Assembly (NCBI GenBank): GCA_019242435.1
Contig: JAFAVN010000501.1
Location: 1-5,941, forward strand
Length of the DNA: 5,941 nucleotides
Reading direction: 5' to 3'
Source of the DNA: Verrucomicrobiota bacterium
Lineage (GTDB): Bacteria > Verrucomicrobiota > Verrucomicrobiia > Chthoniobacterales > JAFAMB01
Shown here: in pieces, positions 5,568 through 5,941 of the stretch
Layout: every line of letters starts with the position of its first letter
How positions within the stretch are numbered: position 1 is the first letter of the stretch
The notes under the pieces: model-generated
The model's input: only the letters and a program-made list of their open reading frames with translations
Told to the model about the DNA's origin: nothing
Database searches by the model: none
Translations under genes and position numbers: made by a program

Positions 5568-5905
5568 TCACGGAATAAAGGTCCCAGGCAGCATCGTCTC
5601 CGCCACTTTACCGTTGATCAACGTCACCCGATAGCCGAATGCATCTGGTCTCGAACAGACTACCTTAACCAGCTGTCTACCGATAAAATGCAGGCCGACT
5701 CCGTTATCGATTCCGTATCCTTCATTTACTTTGTCCGCCGCCAGACATCGTGAAACGTCTCGCGCCGACCCGGTTCATCGTAGTGCGGAGAAGCCGTGCC
5801 GGGTAGAAGACCAAGACACTTAAGCGGATGCAATTCTCCTGCCATAACCGAATCGCTGACTGCCTGCTCAAACCAGCAAATTGCACCTCCGCGGTGCCGA
5901 ATTAT
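5568..5905 (-). pseudogene. Remnant of a peptidase E-like (family S51) serine peptidase
   Basis: Two adjoining minus-strand frames together read as the C-terminal half of an S51 peptidase, a cytoplasmic class I glutamine-amidotransferase-like fold that includes dipeptidase E and cyanophycinase relatives. The first frame (5887 down to about 5741) gives GAICWFEQAVSDS and CLGLLPGTASPHYDEPGRR, where His in PHYD would be the catalytic histidine. The second frame (about 5738 to 5568) gives KVNEGYGIDNGVGLHF, then VVCSRPDAFGYRV and a final KVAETMLPGTFIP before TGA. The join near 5739-5745 needs one added or two removed bases. The 5' half of the gene is absent, and the serine nucleophile motif (SAG before AICW) cannot be read in frame: HRGGA stands in its place directly after the permease stop. 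It is therefore truncated and frameshifted, and not functional. The assignment is from motif memory and no alignment was run. Confidence 0.72.
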
Positions 5906-5941
5906 TCATTCGCGGAGAGCGGCTATTGGATCAATGCGAAT
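5906..5941 (-). CDS. C-terminal end of a probable MacB/FtsX-family permease (partial)
   Basis: The last eleven codons before a TGA stop read IRIDPIAALRE. A terminal (A)xxIDPxxALRxE tail is characteristic of FtsX-domain ABC permeases, including MacB-like proteins and the duplicated permeases common in Acidobacteria and Verrucomicrobia. The rest of the gene lies beyond the right edge, so no membrane segments can be checked. It is on the same strand and upstream of the ATPase gene, as expected for a transporter operon, but the peptidase remnant lies between them. With only 36 nt visible, chance resemblance cannot be excluded. Confidence 0.55.
   Translation of the reverse strand: MRIDPIAALRE

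Noticed and set aside
5493..5753. Plus-strand open frame of 86 residues
   Set aside because: The opposite strand carries the S51 peptidase remnant in frames that make family sense, while this frame gives no recognisable features.

Overview
The window looks like a piece of a mid-to-high GC, free-living bacterial chromosome. My guess is the Verrucomicrobia (Chthoniobacterales-like) or a neighbouring soil phylum such as Acidobacteria or Planctomycetes. This rests on style only: a long animal-type DeoC beside an ALDH16-type dehydrogenase, a MacB/FtsX-type transporter, and intergenic spacers full of 7-8 nt tandem repeats. There is no rRNA or other phylogenetic marker, so the taxonomy is an inference.

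Left half, + strand (27-3654): a deoxyribose catabolism pair. deoC (27-1010) encodes 2-deoxyribose-5-phosphate aldolase with all catalytic residues present. It is followed by a two-domain aldehyde dehydrogenase of the ALDH16 type, whose coding information runs from 1259 to 3654. DeoC splits deoxyribose-5-phosphate into glyceraldehyde-3-phosphate and acetaldehyde, and an adjacent aldehyde dehydrogenase would dispose of one of these aldehydes. The ALDH16 gene is broken as read: a one-base loss near 3044-3049 moves the second domain into another frame. Restoring one base gives about 798 residues, close to the roughly 800 typical of ALDH16. This is either a recent mutation or a sequencing error.

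Middle, + strand (3655-4675): a 265-nt repeat-rich spacer holds an array of twelve octamers, with a short inverted copy of the same octamer family at its other end. Then comes a class I SAM-dependent methyltransferase of unknown substrate (3920-4675), with a GTG start.

Right part, - strand (4794-5941, convergent with the methyltransferase): an ABC ATPase of the LolD/MacB type (4794-5453), a hairpin-bearing leader, a decayed remnant of a peptidase E-like (S51) serine peptidase (5568-5905), and at the window edge the last eleven codons of what looks like a MacB/FtsX-type permease (5906-5941). The permease probably lies to the right and may partner the ATPase. The peptidase remnant sits between them and starts, 5'-truncated, directly after the permease stop.

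The most unusual theme is in the spacers. Every left-hand or middle gene boundary carries its own micro-tandem family (GARGATA before deoC, CGCAAAGR around the deoC-ALDH spacer, CSAYACGC before the methyltransferase, GTGATYS on the methyltransferase stop). In two spacers the arrays face each other as inverted arms around a unique core.
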